Below, piece by piece: positions 1 through 7,659 of a stretch of 31,540 nt of DNA. The position numbers and the translations under genes are program-made. The DNA is from FEN-1219 sp035548835 (lineage in GTDB: Bacteria; Pseudomonadota; Gammaproteobacteria; Steroidobacterales; Rariloculaceae). Numbering within the stretch: position 1 is the first letter of the stretch; every line of letters starts with the position of its first letter. The notes under the pieces were generated by a model. The model saw only the letters and a list, made by a program, of their open reading frames with translations. It was not told the DNA's origin and did no database searches. The DNA is taken from the NCBI GenBank assembly GCA_035548835.1, contig DASZSB010000176.1, positions 1-31,540 of the forward strand, given 5' to 3'.

Positions 1-560
1 GGGTAGATGAACGCGTTCCACTCGTCGATCTCGGCGCGCAGCGGAGCGGGGTAGTAGTCGTTGCCATTGGCACCGACACGGTCGAACGCGCTGTTCAGCA
101 TGCGCACGATCTCGGCCGATTCGTTCGACACGATCGTGCGCTCGCGCTTGTCCCACAGGATGGGAATCGTCGCGCGGCCGGAGTAGCCCGGATCCGCGAG
201 CGTGTAGAGCTCGTAGATCCGCTGCGCGTGATTCACGTCGTCGGCGATGGTCTCGGGCCCCGGCGCGAACGTCCAGCCCTCGGCGCCCATGTAGCTGTTG
301 ACCGCAGACACGCCGATCAGCGAGTCGAGCCCCTTCAGCGTGCGCATGATCAGCGTGCGGTGCGCCCACGGGCACGCGAACGCGACATAAAGATGGTAGC
401 GGCCGGGTTCCGCACGAAATCCCGAACGCCCCGACGGCCCCGCGGAGCCATCGGCCGTGACCCAGTGGCGGAACTGCGATTCGCTGCGGACGAACCGGCC
501 CCCCGAGGCTTTCGTGTCGTACCAGACGTCGTGCCACTTGCCGTCGACGAGCAATCCCAT
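1..560 (-). CDS. yqjG: Glutathionyl-hydroquinone reductase (Xi-class GST), C-terminus beyond left edge
   Basis: Reads leftwards from ATG at 560 and is still open at base 1, so about 186 residues are visible and the helical C-terminal domain is missing. The family reduces glutathionyl-hydroquinones to hydroquinones in the cytoplasm, using a catalytic cysteine. Seen here: the segment RYHLYVAFACPWAHRTLI around residues 54-71, with the family's CPWA motif and catalytic Cys at 63, followed by NSYMGAEGW and by IPILWDKRERTIVSNESAEI near residues 132-151, the glutathione-binding part of the thioredoxin fold. The Cys-Pro-Trp-Ala signature separates this group from ordinary GSTs. It is divergent from the TRAP transporter genes and shares a gap of about 66 bases with them; no functional link is evident. 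Assignment is confident; the substrate is inferred from the family. Confidence 0.92.
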   Translation of the reverse strand, partial: MGLLVDGKWHDVWYDTKASGGRFVRSESQFRHWVTADGSAGPSGRSGFRAEPGRYHLYVAFACPWAHRTLIMRTLKGLDSLIGVSAVNSYMGAEGWTFAPGPETIADDVNHAQRIYELYTLADPGYSGRATIPILWDKRERTIVSNESAEIVRMLNSAFDRVGANGNDYYPAPLRAEIDEWNAFIY

Positions 561-626
561 TGCGCCTACCTCGTTGTCGTCCCGGCATGATACCGTTGCC
601 GCAGTTTTTTGCGGACCCCGCGTCGA

Positions 627-1706
627 ATGCCGAGACTCGTCACGTCGCTCTTTGCCTGCGTGGCGCTCGCCTGCGCCGCGCGCGGCGTGCACGCGGCCGG
701 CGATGAGCACACCATCAGGCTCACGGTCGCGTCGAGCCAGTCCACGAGCCTCGCCTGGATCGGCACCATGCACACGCTGATCGTGCCGGAGCTCAATCGC
801 CGGCTCGAGGCGCGCGGCAGCCCGTACCGCATCCGCTGGACGGAGGCGTACGGCGGCTCGCTGTACAAGTACCAGGACACGCTCGAGGCCATCGAAATCG
901 GCCTGGCCGACATGGGCTGGGTCGGCACGCTGTGGGAGCTCTCGAAGCTGCCGCTGCAGAACGTGACGTACTACGCGCCGTTCGTCACCGACGATTTCCG
1001 CGCGGCCGTGGACGTGCTGAACGAGCTCAATCGCACCGTGCCGGCCATGACGAATGCGTGGACGGCGCAGAACGTGCACTTCCTGGGCGCGAGCGCGCTC
1101 GACACGTATCACCTGCTGACGAACTTCCCGGTGCACAGCGTGGCGGATCTGCGCGGCCGCAAGATCCTGGCGCCAGGCCCTTCGGCCGCGTGGCTCGAGG
1201 GCACGGGCGCCGTGGCCGTCGACGGCAGCCTCACGACGTATTACGAGCAGATCCAGACCGGCGTCGCGGATGGCGTGATCACGATCCTCACGGGTGCCGC
1301 GCCGAACCGGCTGCACGAGGTGGCGCCGTACATCACGCTCGTGGGCTTGGGCAGCCAGGTGACCGGCGCGCTCGCCATCAATCTCGACACCTGGAACCGC
1401 CTGCCGCAGGAAGTCCGCGCGCTTCTCGACGAGCTCGGCCCGGAATACAGCCACGCGGTGGCCGACGAGATCGGCAAGCGCTATGCCGCGAGCCTCGCGC
1501 GCATGCAGAAGGATGGCGCGATGGTGACCGAGCTGCCGCTCGAGGAGAAGAAGAAGTGGCTCGCCGCAATGCCCGACATTGCCACGCGCTGGGTCCTGGC
1601 GACGGAGCGCCGCGGCTTGCCCGCGGGCGGCGTGCTGCATGCCTACATGAATGCCGTGCGCATGCACGGCGGCCAGCCGCTGCGCGACTGGGATCGCCCG
1701 CAGTAG
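627..1706 (+). CDS. TRAP transporter substrate-binding protein, DctP family
   Basis: Periplasmic solute-binding subunit of a sodium-driven TRAP transporter. From ATG at 627 the protein is 359 residues and begins with a signal peptide ending near VHA-AGDEH (about residue 23). An in-frame TTG at 609 is an alternative start; neither has a clear ribosome site. DctP-type features are present: TEAYGGSLYKYQDTLEAIEI near the first third, LPLQNVTYYAPFVTDDF, DTYHLLTNFPVHSVADLRGR, and a TTYYEQIQTGVADGVITI helix. In the family consensus the segment after DLxG carries KIR, whose Arg grips the ligand carboxylate; here it reads RKILAPGP, with Leu at the Arg position, so the ligand may not be a plain carboxylate. 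The permease gene starts 7 bases after the stop, so the two are almost certainly one operon. Confidence 0.9.
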   Translation: MPRLVTSLFACVALACAARGVHAAGDEHTIRLTVASSQSTSLAWIGTMHTLIVPELNRRLEARGSPYRIRWTEAYGGSLYKYQDTLEAIEIGLADMGWVGTLWELSKLPLQNVTYYAPFVTDDFRAAVDVLNELNRTVPAMTNAWTAQNVHFLGASALDTYHLLTNFPVHSVADLRGRKILAPGPSAAWLEGTGAVAVDGSLTTYYEQIQTGVADGVITILTGAAPNRLHEVAPYITLVGLGSQVTGALAINLDTWNRLPQEVRALLDELGPEYSHAVADEIGKRYAASLARMQKDGAMVTELPLEEKKKWLAAMPDIATRWVLATERRGLPAGGVLHAYMNAVRMHGGQPLRDWDRPQ

Positions 1707-1713
1707 CCCGCGC

Positions 1714-3624
1714 ATGAGCGTGCAGCCACCTTCCACGGCCCTGGGAAGACTGTTCGGCACGCTCGTGACGTGGCTGAACGGCGCGGGCGTGGTGTGGGTT
1801 TTCACGCTGATGTTCCTGATCTCGGCCGACATCATCGGCCGCGCGGCGTTCGACCATCCCATCGCCGGCGTCACCGAGATGGTGTCGCTGTCGCTGGTCG
1901 CGTGCGTGTTTCTGCAGCTCGGCTATGCGGTGCTGCGCGGCCGGCTCATGCGCGTCGAGATGGTCATCGAGCCGCTCGAGCAGAAGCGCCCGGCCGCCGC
2001 CGCCCTGTGGCACGTGGTGCTCGCGGCCGTCGGTGTCGCGGTGCTCGCGACGGTCGCCGTCGGCGAATGGCCCGACTTCCTGCGCGCCTGGCGCACGGAC
2101 GAGTTCGCGGGTGTGGAGGGGCTCTATACGATTCCCGTCTGGCCCATCAAGCTGCTGATCGTGCTTGGCTCTGTCGTGGCGGCGCTCGTGCTGCTGCGCC
2201 AGATCGCCCTCGATCTGCGCGTCGCGCTGCACGGCGCGGGCGTGCGCGGGTGGCTTGCGCCGCTCGCGGTCGTCCTCGGCGCTCTGTTGTTTGCCGTGCT
2301 CTGGCAGGCGGATCTCGAGCCGCGCACCGTGGGGTTGGCGATGATCGCGCTCGTGGTCGTGGCCATCGTGATCGGCATGCCGATCGCGATCGCGCTGCTG
2401 CTCGGTGGGTTGCTCGGTCTCGCGCTGATCAGGCACGACTTCGGCATCGCGACAAGAACACTCGCGCTCGCCGCGGGCGGCACGGTGTCGGACTACGTGT
2501 TCGCGACGGTGCCGCTGTTCGTGCTGATGGGCCTGTTCGTGAACGTCTCGGAGATCGGCCGCGATGCCTTCGTCGCGGCACAGCGCATCTTTGGCCGCGT
2601 GTATGGTGGGCTCGGCGTCGCGACCGTGGCCGCGAACGCCGTGTTCGCCGCGATCACCGGCATCTCGATCGCAGCCGCCGCGATCTTCACGAAGATCGCG
2701 GTGCCGGAGATGGTGCGTCACGGCTACACGCCGAAGTTCGCCGTGGGGCTCACCGCCGGCTCGTCGCTGCTCGGCATGCTGATTCCGCCGAGCCTGCTGC
2801 TCATCATCTATGGCGTGCTGGCCGAGGTCTCGATCGGCCGGCTGTTCCTGGCCGCGGTGCTGCCCGGCATCCTGCTTGCGACGGCGTTCGCGGTCGGCGT
2901 GATCCTGATGGCGTGGCTGTGGCCGGGCTTCGTCGGCGACGTGCGCCGCGGCGGCGGCGCGGCGCGGCAGGGCGGGCTCGGTGCCGCGCTCGTGGGCCTC
3001 GTGCCGGTCGTCGTGCTGATCGTGCTCGTGCTCGGCGGCATCTACGGTGGCCTGTTCACGCCCACGGAAGCGGGTGCGGCGGGCGCGCTCGCCGCCATGA
3101 TCATCACGCTCCTGAAGCGCCGGCTCGACTGGCCGAAGCTGTGGGAGGTCATCAGCGAGACGGGGCAGGTGTCCGTGTCGATCCTGTTCCTGATCATCGC
3201 GGCCAGCACGTTCAGCCGCATGCTCGCGCTGTCGGAGCTGCCGCAGGACATGGCCGCGTTCATGAGCGGCACGGGACTCGGGCTGTTCGGCTTCCTGGCG
3301 GCGTACCTGCTGTTGCTGCTGGTGCTCGGCACGCTGCTCGATTCCACGTCGATCATGTTGATCATGTTGCCGCTCGCGTTGCCCGTGGCGACCGCGCTTG
3401 GCGCGAACCTCGTGTGGTTCGGCGTGATTACCACCATCGCGATCGAGATCGGCCTGCTGACGCCGCCGTTCGGGCTCAGCGTATTCGTGATCAAGGCGAG
3501 CATGAACGACCCGCGCATCAGCCTCGCCACGATTTTCCGCGGTGCGTTGCCGTTCGTGCTGATCACGCTGGCCGTCACGGTCCTGCTCATGGTGTTCCCG
3601 CAGATCAGCCTGGCGCTGCTCTGA
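1714..3624 (+). CDS. TRAP transporter fused permease (DctQ small subunit joined to DctM large subunit)
   Basis: 636-residue inner-membrane protein that would take ligand from the binding protein just upstream and drive import with the sodium gradient. Residues about 15-165 match a four-helix DctQ subunit (FTLMFLISADIIGRAAF, VSLSLVACVFLQLGYAVLRG, PVWPIKLLIVLGSVVAAL). A further hydrophobic linker follows, then a DctM region of the usual size, with GMPIAIALLLGGLLGLALI, VPLFVLMGLFVNVSEIGRDA, TAGSSLLGMLIPPSLLLIIY and GLLTPPFGLSVFVIKA. DctQ and DctM are separate in many systems, but fusions such as SiaQM are known, so the join is not an assembly artefact in itself. ATG at 1714 is chosen because it follows the upstream stop by 7 bases; an in-frame ATG at 1651 would overlap the binding-protein gene. 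Confidence 0.93.
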   Translation: MSVQPPSTALGRLFGTLVTWLNGAGVVWVFTLMFLISADIIGRAAFDHPIAGVTEMVSLSLVACVFLQLGYAVLRGRLMRVEMVIEPLEQKRPAAAALWHVVLAAVGVAVLATVAVGEWPDFLRAWRTDEFAGVEGLYTIPVWPIKLLIVLGSVVAALVLLRQIALDLRVALHGAGVRGWLAPLAVVLGALLFAVLWQADLEPRTVGLAMIALVVVAIVIGMPIAIALLLGGLLGLALIRHDFGIATRTLALAAGGTVSDYVFATVPLFVLMGLFVNVSEIGRDAFVAAQRIFGRVYGGLGVATVAANAVFAAITGISIAAAAIFTKIAVPEMVRHGYTPKFAVGLTAGSSLLGMLIPPSLLLIIYGVLAEVSIGRLFLAAVLPGILLATAFAVGVILMAWLWPGFVGDVRRGGGAARQGGLGAALVGLVPVVVLIVLVLGGIYGGLFTPTEAGAAGALAAMIITLLKRRLDWPKLWEVISETGQVSVSILFLIIAASTFSRMLALSELPQDMAAFMSGTGLGLFGFLAAYLLLLLVLGTLLDSTSIMLIMLPLALPVATALGANLVWFGVITTIAIEIGLLTPPFGLSVFVIKASMNDPRISLATIFRGALPFVLITLAVTVLLMVFPQISLALL

Positions 3625-3698
3625 ATGATCCGCACGGCGCTGCGGCATGGCTCGAGCAGCGCGGCGATCGACCTGCGTCCCGAACGAGGAGCCCGACG

Positions 3699-4568
3699 AT
3701 GAATGCCCTCGCGCTCGCGACCGCGTACTTCAAGGCCTGGAACGCCCGTGATGCGGGGGCTGTCGTCGCGACGTTCGCCGAGTCCGGTACGTACAGCGAC
3801 CCCACCACGAGCGGCCCACTGACCGGCGCCGCGATCGGTGCGTATGCCACCAGCCTCTGGCAGGCCTTTCCCGACCTGTCCTTCGAGATCCGGAGCGCGG
3901 CGGAGGCGGGGGTGAACAAGGTCGTCGCGGAATGGCTCATGAGCGGCACGAACACGGGCAGCTTCGCCGGCCTGCCGCCGACGGGGCGCAAGGTCAGCGT
4001 GCCCGGTGTCGACGTGCTCGAGACGGGCGCCGACGGGGTCCGGGCCGTGACGGGTTACTTCGACTCGGGTCTCGTGCCGAAACAGCTGGGGCTGCAGGTG
4101 CTCGTGCAGCCCCATGCGCTCGGGCCGTTCGCATTCGGCAATTCGGTCACCGTGCAGTCGGGCAGGAAGACGAAGCCAGGAGCGTTCAGCATCACCACGA
4201 TCTGGAACGACAGCGCGCGTGACTCCGAGATCCGCGAGATGAGCGCGGCCACGGCGCGCGAGATGCTGCAGATGGACGGGTTCATCGGTCTCACGCTGGT
4301 CCGGGCCGGCGGGCGCGGCATCACGATCACCGCCTGGGAGAAACCGGAGGACGCGAGACAACTGATGCGCAGCGGCGCGCATCGCGACGCCATGGCGCGC
4401 TTCTGGACGGAGCTTGGCGATGCGGCGTTCACGAGTGTGTGGACGCCCGCCTATTTCAATCCGCTGTGGGTGCGCTGCCGCGCCTGCGGGAAGATGAACG
4501 ATCACGCGAAGGTCGCAGGCCAGTGCGCGTGCGGCGCGTCCTTGCCGGACGCACCCGCGTTCTTCTGA
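3699..4568 (+). CDS. SnoaL/NTF2-like domain + antibiotic-biosynthesis-monooxygenase-like domain + C-terminal zinc ribbon
   Basis: 289-residue soluble protein without a signal peptide; the start ATG has GAGGAG about 8 bases upstream. Residues 1-130 look like a SnoaL-type alpha+beta barrel (AYFKAWNARDAGAVVATFAE, ATSLWQAFPDLSFEI, FAGLPPTGRKVSVPGVDVLE, YFDSGLVPKQLGL), a fold used by ester cyclases and many small-molecule enzymes. Residues about 145-245 resemble the ferredoxin-like ABM fold (SITTIWNDSARDSEIREMSA, MLQMDGFIGLTLVRAGGRGI, ITAWEKPEDARQLM). The last 32 residues carry Cys260-x2-Cys263 and Cys276-x-Cys278-Gly, a small zinc-ribbon pattern. I do not recognise this three-part combination as a named protein. 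It is 74 bases downstream of the TRAP permease and could be co-transcribed. Substrate unknown. Confidence 0.75.
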   Translation: MNALALATAYFKAWNARDAGAVVATFAESGTYSDPTTSGPLTGAAIGAYATSLWQAFPDLSFEIRSAAEAGVNKVVAEWLMSGTNTGSFAGLPPTGRKVSVPGVDVLETGADGVRAVTGYFDSGLVPKQLGLQVLVQPHALGPFAFGNSVTVQSGRKTKPGAFSITTIWNDSARDSEIREMSAATAREMLQMDGFIGLTLVRAGGRGITITAWEKPEDARQLMRSGAHRDAMARFWTELGDAAFTSVWTPAYFNPLWVRCRACGKMNDHAKVAGQCACGASLPDAPAFF

Positions 4569-4669
4569 GAGCGGGCCTCGTGCCCGGGCGCTTGCCTCGA
4601 GGTTGTGGAAGCGCGGACAATCCGCCGGCGCGGCCGCATGCCGCGCGGCGGCATCACAACGGGGGAATC

Positions 4670-5584
4670 ATGAACAGGAAGACGTGGCTGGTGGCGTTGG
4701 CTTATCTGCTGATCGGCTCGGTCGCGAGCGCGCAGGGGCAGCCGCCACAGCAGGAGGTCAAGGTCGTCACGACGAAGCTCGGCGGCAACGTGTACGGTAT
4801 CGACGGGCAGGGCGGTCGCGCGGCCGCGCTCGTGGGCCCGGACGGCATCTTCATGGTCGACTCGCAGTTCGCGCGCGTCAGCGACAAGATCGTGGCGGCG
4901 CTGAAGGAGATCTCGCCCGCCGCGATCCGCTTCCTCGTGAACACGCACGTGCACGGCGATCACACGGGCGGCAACGAGAACTTCGCGAAGCTCGGGGCCA
5001 CGATTCTGGGGCGCCCCGAGCTGCGCGAGCAGCTGCTGAATCCGCGCCCCGCGCCGGGCAACGGCCAGGTGCCGCCGGTAGCACCCCCAGCCGCGCTGCC
5101 GATCGTGCTGTATGACGCGCCGACCACCGTGTATCTCGACGGCGAGACGATCCGCTTGGTCCCGCTGCCGGCCGCGCACACGAACGGCGACACCGCCGTG
5201 AAGTTCGAGCAGGCCGACGTGCTGATGACGGGCGACGTGTTCCGCTCGCAGGGCTTCCCCGCTGCGGGTGTGACGAACGGCGGCAGCTACCTCGGCACGA
5301 TCGACGCGCTGAACAAGCTGATCGAGATGGCGGGTCCCAACACGAAGGTCGTGCCGGGTCACGGCCCCGTGGTGGGCAAGGCGGAGCTCGTGTTCCACCG
5401 CGACATGGCCGTCACCGTGCGCGACCGCGTGGCGAAGATGCTGAAGCAGAAGAAGACGGCCGAGCAGATCCTGGCCGCGAAGCCGACGGCCGAGTTCGAG
5501 GAGAAAGTCGGCGGACCGCCGGCCTTCATCCCGCAGTTCGTCAACGGCCTGATCGCCGAGCTCAGCGGGCCGAAGAAGCGCTAG
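4670..5584 (+). CDS. Secreted MBL-fold metallo-hydrolase with intact metal site
   Basis: 304 residues; ATG at 4670 is preceded by a strong GGGGGAA ribosome site. A signal peptide ends near SVASAQG (about residue 22), so it should work in the periplasm. The metallo-beta-lactamase ligands are all visible: H93-x-H95-x-D97-H98 in VNTHVHGDHTGGNE, H170 in PLPAAHTNGDT, D189 in LMTGDVF and H231 in VVPGHGPVVG. That is the canonical two-zinc set. The family includes beta-lactamases, lactonases and sulfur hydrolases, and the sequence alone does not fix the substrate; the overall arrangement resembles class B-like cyclase/hydrolase proteins commonly annotated only as MBL-fold. Its stop codon overlaps the stop of the convergent FAD oxidase gene at a shared CTAG. 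Confidence 0.9.
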   Translation: MNRKTWLVALAYLLIGSVASAQGQPPQQEVKVVTTKLGGNVYGIDGQGGRAAALVGPDGIFMVDSQFARVSDKIVAALKEISPAAIRFLVNTHVHGDHTGGNENFAKLGATILGRPELREQLLNPRPAPGNGQVPPVAPPAALPIVLYDAPTTVYLDGETIRLVPLPAAHTNGDTAVKFEQADVLMTGDVFRSQGFPAAGVTNGGSYLGTIDALNKLIEMAGPNTKVVPGHGPVVGKAELVFHRDMAVTVRDRVAKMLKQKKTAEQILAAKPTAEFEEKVGGPPAFIPQFVNGLIAELSGPKKR

Positions 5585-6972
5585 GCTCCGTCCGGCAGGA
5601 CCCGCGCGGCATTCAATATGCCGTGCGGGTCGAGCGCCGTCTTGAGTCTGCGCATCAGATCGAGCTCCGCGGCGTTGCGCGAGTAGTGCAGGTACTTGCG
5701 CCGCAGCGTGCCGACACCGTGCTCGGCGCAGACCGAGCCGCCGTGCGCGCCGACGGCCGAGTACACCGTGTCGCAGAGCCGCGCCTGGCCGTCGTGACGA
5801 TGCGTCGTCACGGCCAGATGCAGGTTGTTGTCGCCGATGTGGCCGAACACGAGATTCGTGACCGGATCGGGTGAGCGCGCGAACTCTGCGTCCACCTGCG
5901 CGAGGAATCCTGCCATCGCGTCGATGGGCAGACTCACGTCGAACGCGAGCATCGGCTGCAGCGTGGGCGTGACCTCGCCGATCGAGTCGCGGATCTTCCA
6001 GAAGCTTTGCGTTTCCCGCAGCGACTGCGCGATCGCGGCGTCCACGAGGATCTGATCGCCGAGCGCGGCCTCGAGCACGGCCTCGAGCCGCGCGCGCTCG
6101 GCGGCCTCGTCCGTGCCTTCGACCTCGATCAGCGCATAGAGCGCGTGTTCGCGGTCGAACGGCGATTGCACGCCGCTCGCATGTGCGAGCACGTAGTGGA
6201 AGTACGAGGCCCACATCGCCTCGAACGCCGAGAGCGCGCCCCCGAGCCCGCTCTGCAGGCGCTGCAGCAGCGCGACGGTGGCGCCGAAGTCACGCAGCGC
6301 GCACAGCGCGGTGAGCTTGCACGGCAGCTGCGGGAAGAGGCGCAGCACGGCACGCGTCACGACTCCAAGCGTGCCTTCCGTGCCGATGAACAGGTGCTTC
6401 AGGTCGTAGCCCGCGTTGTTCTTCAGCATCGTGTTCAGCGAGCTCACGACCGTGCCGTCGGGGAGCACCGCTTCGAGCCCGAGCACGAGGCTGCGCATCA
6501 TGCCGAAGCGGATCACCTGGTTGCCGCCGGCGTTCGTCGCGATGTTGCCGCCGATCGTGCACGAGCCGCGTGCGCCGAGATCGAGCGGAAACGCGAGACC
6601 CGCGTCCGCGGCCGCCTGCTGCACGGTCTGAAGCGGCGTGCCTGCGCCGACCGTCATCGTGTGCGCGGTGCGATCGAGCTTCTCGATGCCGGTCAGGCGT
6701 TCGAGCGACAGCACGAGCTCGCCGGGCTGCGGCGTCGCGCCGCCCGCGAGCCCCGTGCGCCCGCCCTGCACGACGACGCGCTGCCGCGCGGCGTTGCAGT
6801 GGCGAAGGATCGCCGCGACGTCGGCCGTCGAGCGCGGCCGCAGCACGGCCAGGGGCTCGCACGCGTTCTCGTGGCTGAAGTCGACGTGATAGCGCGCACC
6901 GGCGTCGGCGCCGGCGAGCACCTGCTCGGGGCCAAGCGCAGCGCGCAGGGCGGCAAGAAGTGTGGCAGTCAT
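5581..6972 (-). CDS. FAD-binding oxidase, D-lactate / D-2-hydroxyglutarate dehydrogenase-like (GlcD family)
   Basis: 463-residue flavoprotein of the VAO/PCMH fold, which oxidises D-2-hydroxyacids and passes electrons onward. The N-terminal FAD domain has LAVLRPRSTADVAAILRHCN, VVVQGGRTGLAGGATPQPGE, LDLGARGSCTIGGNIATNAG and MLKNNAGYDLKHLFIGTEGT. The C-terminal part has VFGHIGDNNLHL, with the GHxGDxNLH metal-binding motif, and CAEHGVGTLRRKYL, followed by LKTALDPHGILNAARVLP at the end. These are the hallmarks of the D-LDH/D2HGDH branch. No iron-sulfur partner (GlcF-like) lies next to it. The ATG at 6972 is the natural start, since the conserved YHVDFSHEN segment begins soon after. It is convergent with the MBL-fold gene and divergent from the DUF2946-like gene. 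Which D-2-hydroxyacid it uses cannot be read from sequence. Confidence 0.93.
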   Translation of the reverse strand: MTATLLAALRAALGPEQVLAGADAGARYHVDFSHENACEPLAVLRPRSTADVAAILRHCNAARQRVVVQGGRTGLAGGATPQPGELVLSLERLTGIEKLDRTAHTMTVGAGTPLQTVQQAAADAGLAFPLDLGARGSCTIGGNIATNAGGNQVIRFGMMRSLVLGLEAVLPDGTVVSSLNTMLKNNAGYDLKHLFIGTEGTLGVVTRAVLRLFPQLPCKLTALCALRDFGATVALLQRLQSGLGGALSAFEAMWASYFHYVLAHASGVQSPFDREHALYALIEVEGTDEAAERARLEAVLEAALGDQILVDAAIAQSLRETQSFWKIRDSIGEVTPTLQPMLAFDVSLPIDAMAGFLAQVDAEFARSPDPVTNLVFGHIGDNNLHLAVTTHRHDGQARLCDTVYSAVGAHGGSVCAEHGVGTLRRKYLHYSRNAAELDLMRRLKTALDPHGILNAARVLPDGA

Positions 6973-7118
6973 GCGCGGATTCTAGGCAAGGCGGGGCGCC
7001 GGCGAAAACGGCGCACGAGGCGGGGCGTGCATGCGTCGCGGCGCCCGGGTCGCGTGCTGGCCAAGCCGGCGCGTTTCGGTCTAGTATCGCGAGAGGTTCG
7101 CCTGCCACGCGCATCGGA

Positions 7119-7562
7119 ATGGCCCGACAGCACATCGAGACTCGCGCCGGCTCCGCCGGTCGCCGGCCGCACACCGCCAGGATCCGCTGGCGCGACGTGC
7201 TGTCGGTGGTGTTGCTCGCGCTGTTTGCACTGCAAGGCGTCGTCGTGCAGGGCCACTCGCACGCCCAGGACGGCACGGGCGCTTCGGTGGTCAAGTTCGG
7301 CGACGTCGTCATCGCCAAGTCGGACGACGGCGGCAGCGGCGGCGGTAGTGCGCCGCGCGGCGGCGAGTCGTCGGGCTGCGGCCTCTGCCAGTCGCTCGGC
7401 GCCGGCACCGCGCCGTTGGCCCTCGCCATCGCCCTGCTGCTGCCGGCTCCGCAGAGCAGCGCAGAGCCCGCTTACGTTCGCGCGCCCGTCGTCGACGTCG
7501 GCGCCGTTTCCTACGCCTGGACGCCACGCGGTCCTCCCGAGCTCTCCCCGTTACACGCTTAG
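7119..7562 (+). CDS. Small membrane protein, DUF2946-like
   Basis: 147 residues. A basic N-terminus leads into a hydrophobic segment at about residues 28-46 (VLSVVLLALFALQGVVVQG) followed by HSHAQDG, then a Gly-rich stretch and a CGLC motif (Cys87, Cys90), a second hydrophobic segment (95-112), and a C-terminal TPRGPPELSP tail. This layout (first helix, His, CxxC, second helix, RGPP end) fits the small DUF2946 proteins that often accompany TonB-dependent metal receptors. Function is unknown; metal handling is an inference from the CxxC/His pattern and from the receptor 97 bases downstream. A possible -10 (TAGTAT, 7082-7087) lies upstream, without a convincing -35. Divergent from the FAD oxidase gene. 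Confidence 0.7.
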   Translation: MARQHIETRAGSAGRRPHTARIRWRDVLSVVLLALFALQGVVVQGHSHAQDGTGASVVKFGDVVIAKSDDGGSGGGSAPRGGESSGCGLCQSLGAGTAPLALAIALLLPAPQSSAEPAYVRAPVVDVGAVSYAWTPRGPPELSPLHA

Positions 7563-7617
7563 TCTTCGGCACGCTAGTGCGAGCTTCGTCTCGCCGGTCG
7601 TGCCGGTGAAGTCAACC

Positions 7618-7655
7618 GCCGAACCGCTCGCGGTTCGGCTGCAATGGGAGCTCCC
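7618..7655 (+). promoter_or_regulatory. Leader hairpin plus SD-containing palindrome upstream of the TonB receptor
   Basis: A perfect inverted repeat occupies 7618-7639: arms GCCGAACCGC and GCGGTTCGGC with only TC between them. Six bases later, 7646-7655 is the perfect palindrome GGGAGCTCCC, whose GGGAG half is the obvious ribosome-binding site of the receptor gene starting at 7660. The pair could be an operator, an attenuator or an RNA structure that hides the ribosome site. It does not match a Zur or Fur box that I know. There is no U-tract, so a simple terminator is less likely. Confidence 0.5.
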
Positions 7656-7659
7656 CCTC

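Noticed and set aside
228..590. Plus-strand open frames opposite the glutathionyl-hydroquinone reductase
   Set aside because: The minus strand encodes the CPWA-containing reductase over the same bases.
599..614. Short stem CCGCA / TGCGG with a T-rich loop before the TRAP binding-protein gene
   Set aside because: The Ts are in the loop rather than after the stem, and the stem is only five base pairs.
1378..3648. A 756-codon minus-strand open frame opposite the TRAP permease
   Set aside because: Low-complexity Arg/His/Glu/Asp sequence mirroring the permease codons; no start context and no family features.
1770..3698. N-terminal extension of the SnoaL/zinc-ribbon frame through the TRAP permease gene
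   Set aside because: It is an Arg/Ala-rich shadow of the permease; the ATG at 3699 has a good ribosome site and begins the domain.
7618..7639. Zur or Fur box upstream of the TonB receptor
   Set aside because: The inverted repeat is GC-rich and does not resemble the AT-rich Zur or Fur consensus sites.
6007..7659. Upstream extension of the TonB receptor frame across the FAD oxidase and DUF2946-like genes
   Set aside because: The signal peptide at 7660 fixes the real start; the extension is antisense or out-of-frame reading.
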